Counted from the first letter of the stretch, positions 9,606-18,115 are shown. The stretch is 64,000 nt of DNA from Brevibacterium sp. S22 (GCF_004745485.1 NZ_RHFG01000010.1:1-64000), one strand, 5' to 3'. The notes: generated by a model from the sequence alone, not told the origin. Program-made: numbers and translations.

Positions 9606-10015
9606 TGAGCAGAGACGAAAGCACACGGTTGGAAGCGGCCATCGGCGAATGGCATGCAGCGGTCAACGACGGGGACCTCTCTCGATCTGCTTCCGCCGTC
9701 GGCGATCCGATCGTCGTCCTCGGGCCGAAGGGTGCTGGCCCGATCACTCCCGCTCAGTTCAGCGAGTGGGTGGAGCGGTCGGGAATTCGGCTCGTCCCTC
9801 GTTCGTGGCATCCGATCAGCGACAGCCTGATGGTCGTGGAAGAAGACGCCTCCTGGCCGAACAGCCCTGCGGCATCACCGACTGACAGAGCGCAGCGCGT
9901 CGCCACCGTGTTCCGGGTCGGCGGTGGGAAGGTCACGGCCGCCCTGCGACTGCCGGATCTCAGGGCGGCCCTCGATCTTGCCTATGTCTGTTCAGAGATG
10001 GCGGCCACCGAATGA
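9605..10015 (+). CDS. NTF2-like (SnoaL-type) small protein
   Basis: The 136-residue protein has the alpha+beta cone pattern of nuclear-transport-factor-2-like proteins: IGEWHAAVNDGDL, a DPIVVLGPKG turn, FSEWVERSGIRL, then beta strands to VFRVGGGKV. Such folds bind small ligands or act as small isomerases or hydrolases, and no catalytic residue can be named here. It overlaps the following MarR gene by 4 nt (ATGA), so they are translationally coupled. It probably starts leaderless. A longer frame upstream (9467) is not supported, since the promoter and operator lie inside it. Confidence 0.75.
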   Translation: MSRDESTRLEAAIGEWHAAVNDGDLSRSASAVGDPIVVLGPKGAGPITPAQFSEWVERSGIRLVPRSWHPISDSLMVVEEDASWPNSPAASPTDRAQRVATVFRVGGGKVTAALRLPDLRAALDLAYVCSEMAATE

Positions 10016-10572
10016 CCCCTTCTGATGCCCCCGCTCGCGGTCAGGGAGACGAACTCAACGACGGATGCACTGTCGGACCGGGACAGCGCCTCTTCTCTTT
10101 CGTCCGCTATTGGTCGCGGCGACAGCTCTCGGCAAAGGCCGATACGACATCGCTGCAGGGCAGGCTCGTCCTCGTCGCCGAGGCGATTCACGGTCTGTCA
10201 CAACGGGGCGCCCCAACCACCGTCAATGCCGTGGCGGCCGAGATCGGAATCGATCAGAGCGGTGCGTCCCGTCTGATCAACACCGCGAGAGAAGCCGGAA
10301 TCCTCGAAACGCTTCCGATGGCTTCGGACTCGCGAAGCAGACCGACGCGGGATGCCAGGCGGCGGGAGACACGCGTCACCGGTACCGGTCTGTCCATGCT
10401 CGCAGATGCTCACGTCTGGCAGGAGCAGATCTTCTCCGAACTCACCGCGGGATGGACCCAGCGCAGGCGTCGTGAATTTGCAGAAGCGATGGAAGACATC
10501 ATGAATCGCTCGCATGAGCTCGCCACCGGTCGCACAGGACAGACAGACGCTTCCGCTGCGGCACACCCATAG
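10012..10572 (+). CDS. MarR family transcriptional regulator
   Basis: The 186-residue protein has a winged-helix core at about 55-130. It shows TTVNAVAAEIGIDQSGASRLINTAREAGILE as the helix-turn-helix (quoted in two parts: TTVNAVAAEIGID and QSGASRLINTAREAG) and a wing with RRETRVTGTGLSML. Flanking helices would dimerise. The N-terminal 30 residues are poorly conserved. It is the second gene of an operon whose promoter carries the TATGCG/CGCATA palindrome at 9579-9593, so it probably represses its own operon in response to an unknown ligand. Confidence 0.85.
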   Translation: MTPSDAPARGQGDELNDGCTVGPGQRLFSFVRYWSRRQLSAKADTTSLQGRLVLVAEAIHGLSQRGAPTTVNAVAAEIGIDQSGASRLINTAREAGILETLPMASDSRSRPTRDARRRETRVTGTGLSMLADAHVWQEQIFSELTAGWTQRRRREFAEAMEDIMNRSHELATGRTGQTDASAAAHP

Positions 10573-10577
10573 ATGCA

Positions 10578-10612
10578 GATCGGCCGGTGAGCGCACTGCC
10601 CACCGGCCGATC
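10578..10612. terminator. 12-bp perfect hairpin between convergent genes
   Basis: GATCGGCCGGTG (10578-10589) and CACCGGCCGATC (10601-10612) are separated by an 11-nt loop. They occupy the 56-bp gap between the MarR and sulfatase stops. No U-tract follows. Confidence 0.7.
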
Positions 10613-10628
10613 CGGATGCTGTATGAGA

Positions 10629-12200
10629 TCAGCTTTCGGCGGGGATCTTACCGAAGCGGAAGGCCGACCAGAAGTCTCCGCGCACGTAGCCGTGCTCCGG
10701 TTCCGGGTCGAAGTCCCAGTGACGGACCCGGCCGACCTTGAGCGCATCGGCGACGAGCTGACGACTGCGCTGCGATCCGAGCACATGGTCCTCGAGGTGC
10801 TCGAGGTCGTAACGTGATTCGAGCTCCCCGCGCATCTCCTTCAGCGTCTGGGCATAGGCCGGATCCGCGGCGCGATTGACCAGCTCATCGGGGTCCGACG
10901 CCAGGTCGAAGAGCAGCGCCGGGTCGCCCGGGCACACCGTGAGCTTGTGGTCCCCGCGCACCAGAGTGACCTGCGGACGGTAGGTGCCCTCGGCGAAGTA
11001 CTCGATGACGACATCGCGATCCGCGGGTCCGAGCTCGCCGGCGGCTTCCCGACGGGCGGAATCGAGCATCGAGGTTCCGGTCAGACCTTCATCCGTCGCC
11101 GAGGCGGCCCCGGAGTCGGATGTCTCCGTGCCCTCGGCACTCCCGCGGGCGATCTCGAGCAGGGTCGGTGCGAGATCGACGAGGCTGACGGGGTTCGCAT
11201 ACCGTCCCGGGGCGATCACTTCGGCAGGTCCATTGATGATCAGCGGAACCCGGGAGGACTGTTCGTACGGCGACATCTTGAACCACAGCCCCTTCTCCCC
11301 CAGCATGTCGCCGTGATCGCTGGTGACGACGATGACCGTATTGTCCGCCAGGTCGAGTTCCTCGAGCCTCCGCCTGATCGCTCCGACGTGATCGTCGATG
11401 TAGTTCACCGCCGCATAGTAGGCACGACGGGCCCTGCGCACATCGTCGATGCCCGGTTCGCGTTCGTCGAAGCCGCACATCGTGCGCAGTCGGTGGCTGT
11501 GCGGATCCGCTGCCGGATCGGGAACCTCAGGATGTGCCGGATCCGGGATGGCCACCTCGGCGAATCGGTCCCAGTTGGCCTTCGGCGGCTCATACGGGTC
11601 GTGGGGGTGGATGAACGAAGTGACCATGAGGAACGGCTGATCGGTCCCGGCGGCCTGGTTCGCGCGCTTGCGATCGTTGAGGTGACGCAGGGTCTTGAAG
11701 ATCACCTCGTCGTCGAAGTCCTGCTGGACGTTCGCGGTCGCGGCACCGGCGGTGAACACGGGCTCGGCTTCGTGGTACCACTGCAGCTTCTGCTCCAGAG
11801 GATGGTTCCAGTCGGGCACCATATCGAGGTCGGCCGGGTACACGTCCGTGGTCAGGCGCTCTTCGAAACCGTGGTGCTGATCAGGGCCGATGAAGTGCAT
11901 CCGCCCGATCAGCGCGGTGTGGTAGCCGAGTATGCGCAGACGGTGGGCGAAGGTCGGCACGGAGGCGGCGAAGTCATCGCCGTTGTCCAGGCAGTCGATC
12001 TCCGAGGGCATCCGCCCGGTCATCATCGACGCCCGCGACGGCGAGCACAGCGGAGTGTTGCAGTACGCGCGGTCGAAGACGGCTCCGTCGGCGGCCAGGG
12101 CATCCATGTTCGGAGTCAGCGCGGCCGCGTCACCGTAGGCGCCCAAGGCCTGGGCGGCCATCTGGTCGGCCTGGATGACGACGATGTTCGGGGTGGTCAT
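10629..12200 (-). CDS. betC: sulfatase, probable choline-sulfatase
   Basis: This 523-residue arylsulfatase-superfamily enzyme has PNIVVIQADQM (metal site) and CSPSRASMMTGR, in which Cys52 would be oxidised to formylglycine. Other metal and sulfate motifs are GRMHFIG and TSDHGDMLGEKGLW. The C-terminus (LVADALKVGRVRHWDFDPEP) matches the choline-sulfatase group. It would release choline and sulfate from choline sulfate in the cytosol. The gene is coupled by a 4-nt overlap to an upstream BCCT transporter, which supports a choline or osmolyte role. A separate formylglycine-generating enzyme is required and is not in the window. The start at 12200 is chosen from the overlap, although the frame continues upstream. 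Confidence 0.85.
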   Translation of the reverse strand: MTTPNIVVIQADQMAAQALGAYGDAAALTPNMDALAADGAVFDRAYCNTPLCSPSRASMMTGRMPSEIDCLDNGDDFAASVPTFAHRLRILGYHTALIGRMHFIGPDQHHGFEERLTTDVYPADLDMVPDWNHPLEQKLQWYHEAEPVFTAGAATANVQQDFDDEVIFKTLRHLNDRKRANQAAGTDQPFLMVTSFIHPHDPYEPPKANWDRFAEVAIPDPAHPEVPDPAADPHSHRLRTMCGFDEREPGIDDVRRARRAYYAAVNYIDDHVGAIRRRLEELDLADNTVIVVTSDHGDMLGEKGLWFKMSPYEQSSRVPLIINGPAEVIAPGRYANPVSLVDLAPTLLEIARGSAEGTETSDSGAASATDEGLTGTSMLDSARREAAGELGPADRDVVIEYFAEGTYRPQVTLVRGDHKLTVCPGDPALLFDLASDPDELVNRAADPAYAQTLKEMRGELESRYDLEHLEDHVLGSQRSRQLVADALKVGRVRHWDFDPEPEHGYVRGDFWSAFRFGKIPAES

Positions 12201-14389
12201 GAGTGGTCCTCTCTGCGGTCGGAGCTGGGGTCTGCCTCCGGGGCGGATTCGGTCGCCGAGGCGGTCCCGGAGTCCGCGCCGGTCGTCGCGGCGGCGGCCG
12301 CCTCGGTGTCGGTGGAGTCCTCGGACGTCGCAGCATCCTCGGTGTCCGTGGAATCGTCTCCGGGTGTCCACCCGTCGGCCCATTCGCCGGTTTCGTAGTC
12401 GAAGCCGACGGGGTCGCCGTTCTCGTCCGTGCGCTGGTACCAGTCGGTGTAGTCCTCGTGCTCGGAATCGATTCCGCCGTTCGCGCCGTCACCGGGCTCG
12501 GTGGGCACGACCTGGAGGGCGAAGTCGTCACCATAGGCGTCGGCACCGGCGACCACGGCGTTGTCCACCGCGTTGAGCGCATACCGACGTCGCAAGGCGA
12601 GCGGGTCTGTGCGCAGCTCCTTGAACCAGGCGACGATGATGAAGAGCATGACGAACGCGAACGGCACCGCGGTGACGATGACGAGCTGCTGGAGCCCCTC
12701 GAGTGCGCTGGCGTCGCCGAGGAGCAGCATCACCACGGCGATGCCCGACATCACCAGACCCCAGAACACGACGACCCACTTCTTCGGTTCCTGATCACCA
12801 CGGCTGGTGAGCATGCCCATGACCACCGAGGCGGAATCCGCGGAGGTGATGAAGAAGATCGCCAGGACGATGATGGCGACGAAGGGCAGCCATTCGACAT
12901 AGGGCAGGTTGTCGATGAGGGTGAAGAACACCTCGGGGGCTTCCATGCTGTCGGTGAACCCTGATGCTCCGGAACGGTACATCCAGATGGAGGTGCCGCC
13001 CATGATTCCGTAGGCGACGAAGAGCAGCGTCGAGGGAATGAAGATCGTGCCGAGGATGAACTGGCGGATCGAACGGCCGCGGGAGATGCGGGCGATGAAG
13101 GTGCCGACGAACGGCGACCAGGAGATCCACCAGGCCCAGTAGTAGACGGTCCACACGGACTGGAACTCCTGGGTTTCGGCACCCCAGGACAGGGACCGGC
13201 CCATCATGTCGAACATCGAACCGAGGTACTCCATGAGCGCAGACGGCAGCAGGTTGAGCAGGTAGAGCGTAGGCCCGAGGAACAGCACGAGTGCGACGAT
13301 GCCGACGGTCAGCACGATGTTGATCGACGACAGGTATCGAATTCCCCTCGAGACGCCGGAGACCGCGGAGATGATGAAGCCGAGGGTGAGGACGAGGATG
13401 ATGATGACGAGGGCGTTGTTCGTCATCGGTCCCGCGTCGGAGACGATGCTGACACCGGTGCCGATCTGCATCGCCGCGATGCCCAGCGCCGCGGCCGTGC
13501 CGAAGAGAGTGGCGACGATCGCGAAGATGTCGACGAGCTTGCCGGCGAAACCTTCGGTCTGCCGTTTGCCGAACAGAGTCTGGAAGATCGAGGACAGCAG
13601 CAGCGAGCGACCGCGACGGTAGGCGGCGTAGGCGATGGCACCGCCGACGAGGGCGTACATCGCCCAGGCATGGAAGCCCCAGTGGAAGTAGGTCTGGGCC
13701 ATCGCACCATGGAGCGCCTCAGTGGTCTCCGGATCATTCGTCACAGGCGGCGGTGAGATGAAGTAGGTCAGGGGCTCGGACGGCCCGAAGAAGAGGACGC
13801 CGATGCCGATGCCCGCAGCGAAGAGCATGGCAACCCAGGAGAAGGTGCTGAATTCTGCCTTCTCCCCGTCCTTGCCCAAGGGAATCTTGCCGTAGGAAGA
13901 GAACGCGAGGATGAGCAGAGAGACCAGGATGATGATCGCGACGAGGTTGAACAGCCATCCCATGTTGAGCGTGGCCCAGTCATAGGCTGTCTGAGCGACG
14001 CCGGCGACGCTGGAAGGGCTGGAGATGCCCCAGATGACGAAGGCGACAGTGAGGCTGCCGGCGATGGCGAAGATGATCTTGTCCAGCGAGTATCTGCGCC
14101 GCTGTTCGTCGATGGCGATTCCGGGCACGAGGATCGGGTGGGTGTCGTGCGGGTAGTGGCCGTGTGTGTCTTCGAGATCGGCTTTCACGGGACCGCGCGG
14201 GCGACGGTAGTCGAACTGGCCGAGGTTGCGCCCGGTCTCGCGCCCCACGCGTTTGGCGTCGTCCCTCACCCTGCGGGCATCGGCCATGATCCGTTCGCGT
14301 GATGCACGGCGAGCCGCCTCGGTGGTGGCGTCGGACTGCTGATCCGGCCCCCGATCCTGTTCGTCGGTACGGGTGGAGTCATCTGTCAT
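12197..14389 (-). CDS. BCCT family transporter (choline/betaine type)
   Basis: The 730-residue protein has a long charged N-terminus (1-95), twelve transmembrane segments (about 100-590) and an acidic Asp/Glu/Thr-rich tail of about 120 residues. BCCT signatures include YFHWGFHAWAMYALVG and WAWWISWSPFVGTFIARIS. The family imports quaternary ammonium compounds with sodium or protons, and long tails can act as osmosensors in BetP-type carriers. Its overlap with the choline-sulfatase gene suggests choline sulfate, choline or betaine as substrate. The start at 14389 gives MTDDSTRTDE. Thirty more in-frame codons upstream look non-coding. Confidence 0.88.
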   Translation of the reverse strand: MTDDSTRTDEQDRGPDQQSDATTEAARRASRERIMADARRVRDDAKRVGRETGRNLGQFDYRRPRGPVKADLEDTHGHYPHDTHPILVPGIAIDEQRRRYSLDKIIFAIAGSLTVAFVIWGISSPSSVAGVAQTAYDWATLNMGWLFNLVAIIILVSLLILAFSSYGKIPLGKDGEKAEFSTFSWVAMLFAAGIGIGVLFFGPSEPLTYFISPPPVTNDPETTEALHGAMAQTYFHWGFHAWAMYALVGGAIAYAAYRRGRSLLLSSIFQTLFGKRQTEGFAGKLVDIFAIVATLFGTAAALGIAAMQIGTGVSIVSDAGPMTNNALVIIILVLTLGFIISAVSGVSRGIRYLSSINIVLTVGIVALVLFLGPTLYLLNLLPSALMEYLGSMFDMMGRSLSWGAETQEFQSVWTVYYWAWWISWSPFVGTFIARISRGRSIRQFILGTIFIPSTLLFVAYGIMGGTSIWMYRSGASGFTDSMEAPEVFFTLIDNLPYVEWLPFVAIIVLAIFFITSADSASVVMGMLTSRGDQEPKKWVVVFWGLVMSGIAVVMLLLGDASALEGLQQLVIVTAVPFAFVMLFIIVAWFKELRTDPLALRRRYALNAVDNAVVAGADAYGDDFALQVVPTEPGDGANGGIDSEHEDYTDWYQRTDENGDPVGFDYETGEWADGWTPGDDSTDTEDAATSEDSTDTEAAAAATTGADSGTASATESAPEADPSSDRREDHS

Positions 14390-14868
14390 GTGTCGGTTCA
14401 CACTCTTTCGATTGTTGCGGAAACTGCCGAAATCGATCGGAGCCTGCACGGAGGCATACGCATCGTGGCCCGATGGCATGAACGCACATCGGGGAGAAGT
14501 GGAAGATCAGTGGATGCGACCGGCCGGCGGTCGGCGATCAGGCAGAGGGTCTGCGGATCGGCGATCAGTGACTAGGGCTCTCCGCCCCACCAGCCGACGG
14601 CCACGGGTTCCCAGGAATCATTGGCGAAGCCGCAGCTCGGGCGCTCTCGATTCGGGGTCGACCATCCCCAGCGGTGGTGGTCGTCGAATCTGAGAGGGGT
14701 CATATCTTCGGACGATAACAGTTTCCTTGAGGGCTTCACAATAAATTCTCAGCAGCGAACGGGCGAACCAATGACCGTGCCGAGGCCCCTCAGACCTGTT
14801 TGGGCCCGGCCAGGTCAGCCGATTTCGGTCGGTGAACCGGGTCAGCCGATTTCGATCGGTGAACCGGG
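14390..14868. other. 479-bp intergenic region upstream of the BCCT gene
   Basis: No convincing gene is seen. An AT-richer stretch at about 14715-14755 probably contains the promoter of the BCCT/sulfatase operon, which would give a long leader of roughly 300 nt. The far end holds the 27-bp tandem repeats at 14814-14871. I found no recognised riboswitch. Confidence 0.4.
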
Positions 14869-14894
14869 TCAGCCGATTTCGACGAGGATGACTC
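14814..14894. repeat. 27-bp tandem repeat, three copies, overlapping the SMR stop codon
   Basis: Units starting at 14814, 14841 and 14868 share GTCAGCCGATTTCG followed by a slightly varied TCGGTGAACCGG. The third copy contains the stop codon of the SMR gene (14869-14871) and then diverges into its coding sequence. The 3' tip of the gene therefore appears to have been duplicated downstream in steps of nine codons. Confidence 0.75.
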
Positions 14895-15183
14895 CGACGG
14901 TGATGAAGCCGATGCCGATGAGCGCCTTCCGCGTCAGGGGGTCCTTCCAGATCACGCGGGAGAGCAAGCAGACCAACGCGACTCCGCAGGCCGCCCACAG
15001 ACCATAGGCGACGCCGAGTGGCATCCCCTCGGCAAGGGTGCGCGCGAGGAAGAAGAACGCTGCGGTGTAGCTGAGCGCCACGGGGATGAACCAGATCTTG
15101 CGCTGCAGTCCGGCGCTCGCACGCAGGCACAGGGTGCCGGCGACCTCGCTGAGGATCGACAGGGCCAACCACATCCAACTCAT
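14869..15183 (-). CDS. small multidrug resistance (SMR) transporter, second subunit
   Basis: This 104-residue, four-helix membrane protein of the EmrE/QacE family has the essential membrane glutamate at position 13 (LSILSEVAGTL). It also has the GMPLGVAYGLWAACG loop-helix 3 motif. It overlaps the upstream SMR gene by 4 nt, so the two likely form a heterodimer like EbrAB or YkkCD that extrudes cations or guanidinium-type compounds in exchange for protons. It is the last gene of the tetR-smr-smr operon. Its 3' end is part of a 27-bp tandem repeat. Confidence 0.9.
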   Translation of the reverse strand: MSWMWLALSILSEVAGTLCLRASAGLQRKIWFIPVALSYTAAFFFLARTLAEGMPLGVAYGLWAACGVALVCLLSRVIWKDPLTRKALIGIGFITVGVILVEIG

Positions 15184-15539
15184 TCGGCCACCTCCGCATC
15201 GACGGCCTCGGATTTCCCGGAAGCGCCGGATTCGACGAGGATGACGCCGATGATGATGAGGGCGATGCCGATGATGGCGCCGATGCCCAAGAACTCACCG
15301 AAGAAGACAACACCGAGCATGGCGACGAGGGCGACCCCGCTGGCCGACCAGGTGGCGTAGACGGTGCCGAGCGGCATGCCGAGTCGCTGAGTGAGCCCGA
15401 GGATGAAGAAGGCTGCGGCATAGAGGACGACGACCCCGGGGATCCACACGGGGTCGGAGACCGAGGCACGCAGCATCAGGGTGGCAGCCACCTCGGCGAG
15501 GATGGCTGTGACGAGCAGCAGCAGACGCTTCGACTTCAA
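15180..15539 (-). CDS. small multidrug resistance (SMR) transporter, first subunit
   Basis: The 119-residue SMR protein has four transmembrane helices, the conserved Glu16 (ILAEVAATLML) and RLGMPLGTVYATWSASG. It carries an extra acidic C-terminal tail (SGKSEAVDAEVAE) that its partner lacks. That asymmetry is typical of paired SMR proteins with fixed opposite topologies. It overlaps the TetR gene upstream and the second SMR gene downstream by 4 nt each. Confidence 0.9.
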   Translation of the reverse strand: MKSKRLLLLVTAILAEVAATLMLRASVSDPVWIPGVVVLYAAAFFILGLTQRLGMPLGTVYATWSASGVALVAMLGVVFFGEFLGIGAIIGIALIIIGVILVESGASGKSEAVDAEVAE

Positions 15540-16105
15540 TCGGCCACCTCCTTCTCGGCGGTTCTCTCAGCGGCATCGATGAGTGCGAGGGCATGCCTGC
15601 ACACGGCGGCGAGATCATCGGAGGGAAACACGCCGGTGGCTTCGGACATCCATGCGCCGTCGGCGCAGAACCGAGCCGCGGTCAGCAGAGACACCGCCCC
15701 CTCATCGAGTCCCGTGGTGTCGAACCATGGGCCGAGGTGCTCGCCCCATGCCCGCGCGAGCTTCGGATGGTAGAGCGCGTCGGAGAAGATCCAGTAGTCG
15801 GCCCGGGAGAGCTCGGCGGTGGTGGCGACGGTGACATAGGCACGATGCCGCTCGAAGCTCGTCAGCTCGTAGCTCGGGTGCCCGGTGTGCGTGCGCAGTC
15901 GCTGCGCCCAGTCTTCGGCGGCATGGTCGACGAGCCCGAGCATCAGCGCTTCCTTGGACGGGAAGTGATACATCAGGCCCGGCTTCGTCAGCCCCGCCTG
16001 CTGCGCGACCGACTCGAGCGAGATCGTCACGCCCTGCACCGAATCATGCGCCTCGGCCAAGGTCTTCGCCGCCTGCAGGATCCGCATCCGTCCATCACTT
16101 GCCAT
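15536..16105 (-). CDS. TetR family transcriptional regulator of the SMR pair
   Basis: The 189-residue protein has an N-terminal helix-turn-helix (ISLESVAQQAGLTKPGLMYHFPSKEAL, shown here as ISLESVAQQAGL and TKPGLMYHFPSKEAL) and an all-helical ligand domain. It is the first gene of the operon. A perfect 7-6-7 palindrome lies at 16114-16133, just upstream of its start. No Shine-Dalgarno sequence precedes the ATG, and a TAAAGT box 6 nt upstream suggests a leaderless mRNA. Autorepression lifted by an exported compound is the likely logic. Confidence 0.88.
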   Translation of the reverse strand: MASDGRMRILQAAKTLAEAHDSVQGVTISLESVAQQAGLTKPGLMYHFPSKEALMLGLVDHAAEDWAQRLRTHTGHPSYELTSFERHRAYVTVATTAELSRADYWIFSDALYHPKLARAWGEHLGPWFDTTGLDEGAVSLLTAARFCADGAWMSEATGVFPSDDLAAVCRHALALIDAAERTAEKEVAD

Positions 16106-16113
16106 ACTGCTAC

Positions 16114-16133
16114 TTTACCAACCGGATGGTAAA
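16114..16133 (-). promoter_or_regulatory. TetR operator of the SMR operon
   Basis: TTTACCA-ACCGGA-TGGTAAA is a perfect inverted repeat ending 8 bp before the tetR start codon. Its left arm overlaps the likely -10 box on the minus strand. Confidence 0.6.
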
Positions 16134-16174
16134 GCCCGCCAGTGCGGATCGGTACGAGCCTGAGTATGCAGAGA

Positions 16175-16207
16175 GGGCGGCCCACACCCTGTCGGTGCGA
16201 ACCGCCC
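16175..16207 (-). terminator. terminator of the TrpXYZ-type ABC operon
   Basis: On the minus strand GGGCGG pairs with CCGCCC (16202-16207 with 16175-16180), enclosing a second CGCACC/GGTGTG stem with one wobble. It lies 50-80 nt after the ATPase stop. Confidence 0.65.
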
Positions 16208-16257
16208 ACTCGTCCGTGCCTGCAGGCCGTCGACCTGGCCGCGCGTGAAGTCTCGGT

Positions 16258-17049
16258 TCAGTTGAGCAGTGCCCGGTCGCCCAGTGTCGCTCCCTTGAGT
16301 TTCGAGAATTCGCCCAGCAGCGTCTCGACGGTCAGGTCCTTCTTCTCCTCCGACGAAGCCTGATAGATGATCCGGCCCTCGTGCATCATGATCAGCCGGT
16401 TGCCCAGCGCAATCGCCTGCTCCATGTTGTGGGTGACCATGAGCGTGGTCAGCCCGTCAGCTTCGACGATCTTCTTCGTCAGCGCCGACACCAGGGCCGC
16501 CCGCTGTGGGTCGAGCGCCGCTGTGTGCTCATCGAGCAGCAGGATCCGCGGCTGAGTGAATCCGGCCATGAGCAGGCTCAGTGCCTGCCGCTGACCGCCG
16601 GAGAGCAGCCCGACCTTCGTCTTCAGGCGGTTCTCCAGCCCGAGCTCGAGCGTGGCCAGCTCGTCCTTGAAGTGTTCGCGTCGCTCCGCGGTCGTCCCCC
16701 GTCCCAGTCCACGCGGCTTTCCGCGTTTGAGCGCAAGAGACAGGTTCTGTTCGATCGTGAGATCCGGAGCGGTGCCGGCCATCGGATCCTGGAAGACTCG
16801 GCCCAGATATCTCGCCCGCTTGTACTCGGGCATCCGGGACACCTCGGCGCCGTCGATCGTGATCGAGCCGGAATCGATGGGCAGACGTCCGGAGATGGTG
16901 TTGAGCAGCGTCGATTTTCCCGCACCGTTGGAGCCGATGACGGTGACGAAGTCGGATTCGTCGAGCTCGAGCGAAAGGTTCTGCAGTGCCTTGCGTTCGT
17001 TCACGGTGCCGGCGAAGAAGGTCTTGGAGATGGTGTCGATCTTGAGCAT
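16258..17049 (-). CDS. ABC importer ATP-binding protein (TrpZ/PF04392-system type)
   Basis: The 263-residue ATPase has a Walker A GSNGAGKST at 39-47, signature LSGGQRQAL near 150, and Walker B ILLLDEHTAALD. The His switch lies in VTHNMEQA. It would power the permease at 17055-18038, from which it is separated by 5 nt. The open frame continues far upstream, but the protein starting MLKIDTISKTF matches the family. Similar ATPases are found with TrpX-type binding proteins for tryptophan or tyrosine, so substrate assignment by homology only is weak. Confidence 0.9.
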   Translation of the reverse strand: MLKIDTISKTFFAGTVNERKALQNLSLELDESDFVTVIGSNGAGKSTLLNTISGRLPIDSGSITIDGAEVSRMPEYKRARYLGRVFQDPMAGTAPDLTIEQNLSLALKRGKPRGLGRGTTAERREHFKDELATLELGLENRLKTKVGLLSGGQRQALSLLMAGFTQPRILLLDEHTAALDPQRAALVSALTKKIVEADGLTTLMVTHNMEQAIALGNRLIMMHEGRIIYQASSEEKKDLTVETLLGEFSKLKGATLGDRALLN

Positions 17050-17054
17050 GGGTC

Positions 17055-18038
17055 TCAGATCTCCTTCCCAGCTCGTGCACCGGTCGCGCCGGCGGAGATG
17101 TCGGCGACCTCGGCAGGGTCCTTCATATCGGTCGTCCCCTGCGGCACCGAGGCGGCTGCGCGGTTTCCGCGGCCGCGCAGTGATGGGATCCGTTTGAGGA
17201 AGCCCCACCTGGGCAGCAGCAGTGCGATGACCACGAGCAGCGCGGTGGTCAGCTTCATATCGTTCGTATCCAGGCCCGCACGCAGAGCCATGAAGATGAT
17301 GAGTCGGTAGAAGACAGAGCCGAGCAGCGCGCCGAGGCTGGCCATGAAGATATTGCGGCTGCCGAAGACGGCCTGGCCGAGGATGACCGAGGCGAGTCCG
17401 ACGAGGATGAGGCCGATGCCCATGCTGATATCGGAGAATCCCTGGTACTGGGCGACGAGCGCACCGCAGAGGGCGACGAATCCGTTCGACAGCGCCAGGG
17501 TGAGCATCGTCGAATTGTCGGTGTTGACGCCGAGGCTGCGGATCATCTCTCTGTTGTTGCCGGTGGCCTGGATGGCCAGCCCGAGATCGGTGGTGAGGAA
17601 CCAATCGACGGCGAATTTGAGGATGAGGGCGAACGCGAGCAGGATCGCAATCGATACCCAGCTGCCCAGCAGCATGTTCTCGCGCAGCGGGGTGAACACG
17701 GTGTCTTCTCGCAGGAGCGGCAGGTTCGCCTTCCCCATGATCCGCAGGTTGATCGACCACAGGCCGATCATGGTGAGGATTCCGGCGAGCAGCCCGTCGA
17801 TGCCGCCTTTCGTGTGGAGCAGACCGGTGATGTAACCGGCGATGAGTCCGGCGCCGATCGCGGCGGCGGTGGCCAGGAAGGGGTTGACCCCGGCGATGAT
17901 GAGGGAGGCTGCGGTGGCGCCGCCCGTGGTGAAGCTTCCGTCGACGGTGAGGTCGGGGAAGTTCAGGACCTTGAAGGTCAGATAGACCCCGAGCGCCATC
18001 GCGCCGTAGATGAGCCCGAGCTCCAATGCTCCGAACAT
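17055..18038 (-). CDS. ABC importer permease (TrpY type)
   Basis: The 327-residue membrane protein has eight to ten transmembrane helices and resembles the branched-chain/ribose type permeases used with PF04392 binding proteins. It shows VYLTFKVLNFPDLTVDGSF near the N-terminus and GIGLILVGLASVILGQAVFG near 230. The C-terminal 40 residues are hydrophilic. It lies between the ATPase (5 nt) and the binding protein gene, from which it is separated by a 145-bp spacer with a strong hairpin. Confidence 0.88.
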   Translation of the reverse strand: MFGALELGLIYGAMALGVYLTFKVLNFPDLTVDGSFTTGGATAASLIIAGVNPFLATAAAIGAGLIAGYITGLLHTKGGIDGLLAGILTMIGLWSINLRIMGKANLPLLREDTVFTPLRENMLLGSWVSIAILLAFALILKFAVDWFLTTDLGLAIQATGNNREMIRSLGVNTDNSTMLTLALSNGFVALCGALVAQYQGFSDISMGIGLILVGLASVILGQAVFGSRNIFMASLGALLGSVFYRLIIFMALRAGLDTNDMKLTTALLVVIALLLPRWGFLKRIPSLRGRGNRAAASVPQGTTDMKDPAEVADISAGATGARAGKEI

Positions 18039-18073
18039 GGGTTTCCGTTCATTTCTGGTGTGTGGTTCGTGGT

Positions 18074-18115
18074 GGCCCCGAAGCGCTCGGCAGGACTGCC
18101 GGTCGCCTCGGGGCC
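18074..18115 (-). other. intercistronic hairpin between binding protein and permease genes
   Basis: GGCCCCGA pairs with TCGGGGCC, GCG with CGC, and GGCAG with CTGCC, giving a nested 42-nt stem. Its place inside the operon suggests partial termination or 3' protection, to keep binding protein mRNA more abundant. Confidence 0.55.

Noticed and set aside
10947..12398. 483-codon frame antisense to the sulfatase gene
   Set aside because: Shadow frame rich in Arg, Gly and Val; the sulfatase motifs on the other strand are decisive.
14814..14894. Short regularly spaced repeats considered as a CRISPR array
   Set aside because: The 27-bp units are tandem with no spacers and no cas genes are nearby.
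16258..17760. ABC ATPase extended N-terminally by 237 codons
   Set aside because: The extension lies over the permease gene in another frame; the family start is at 17049.
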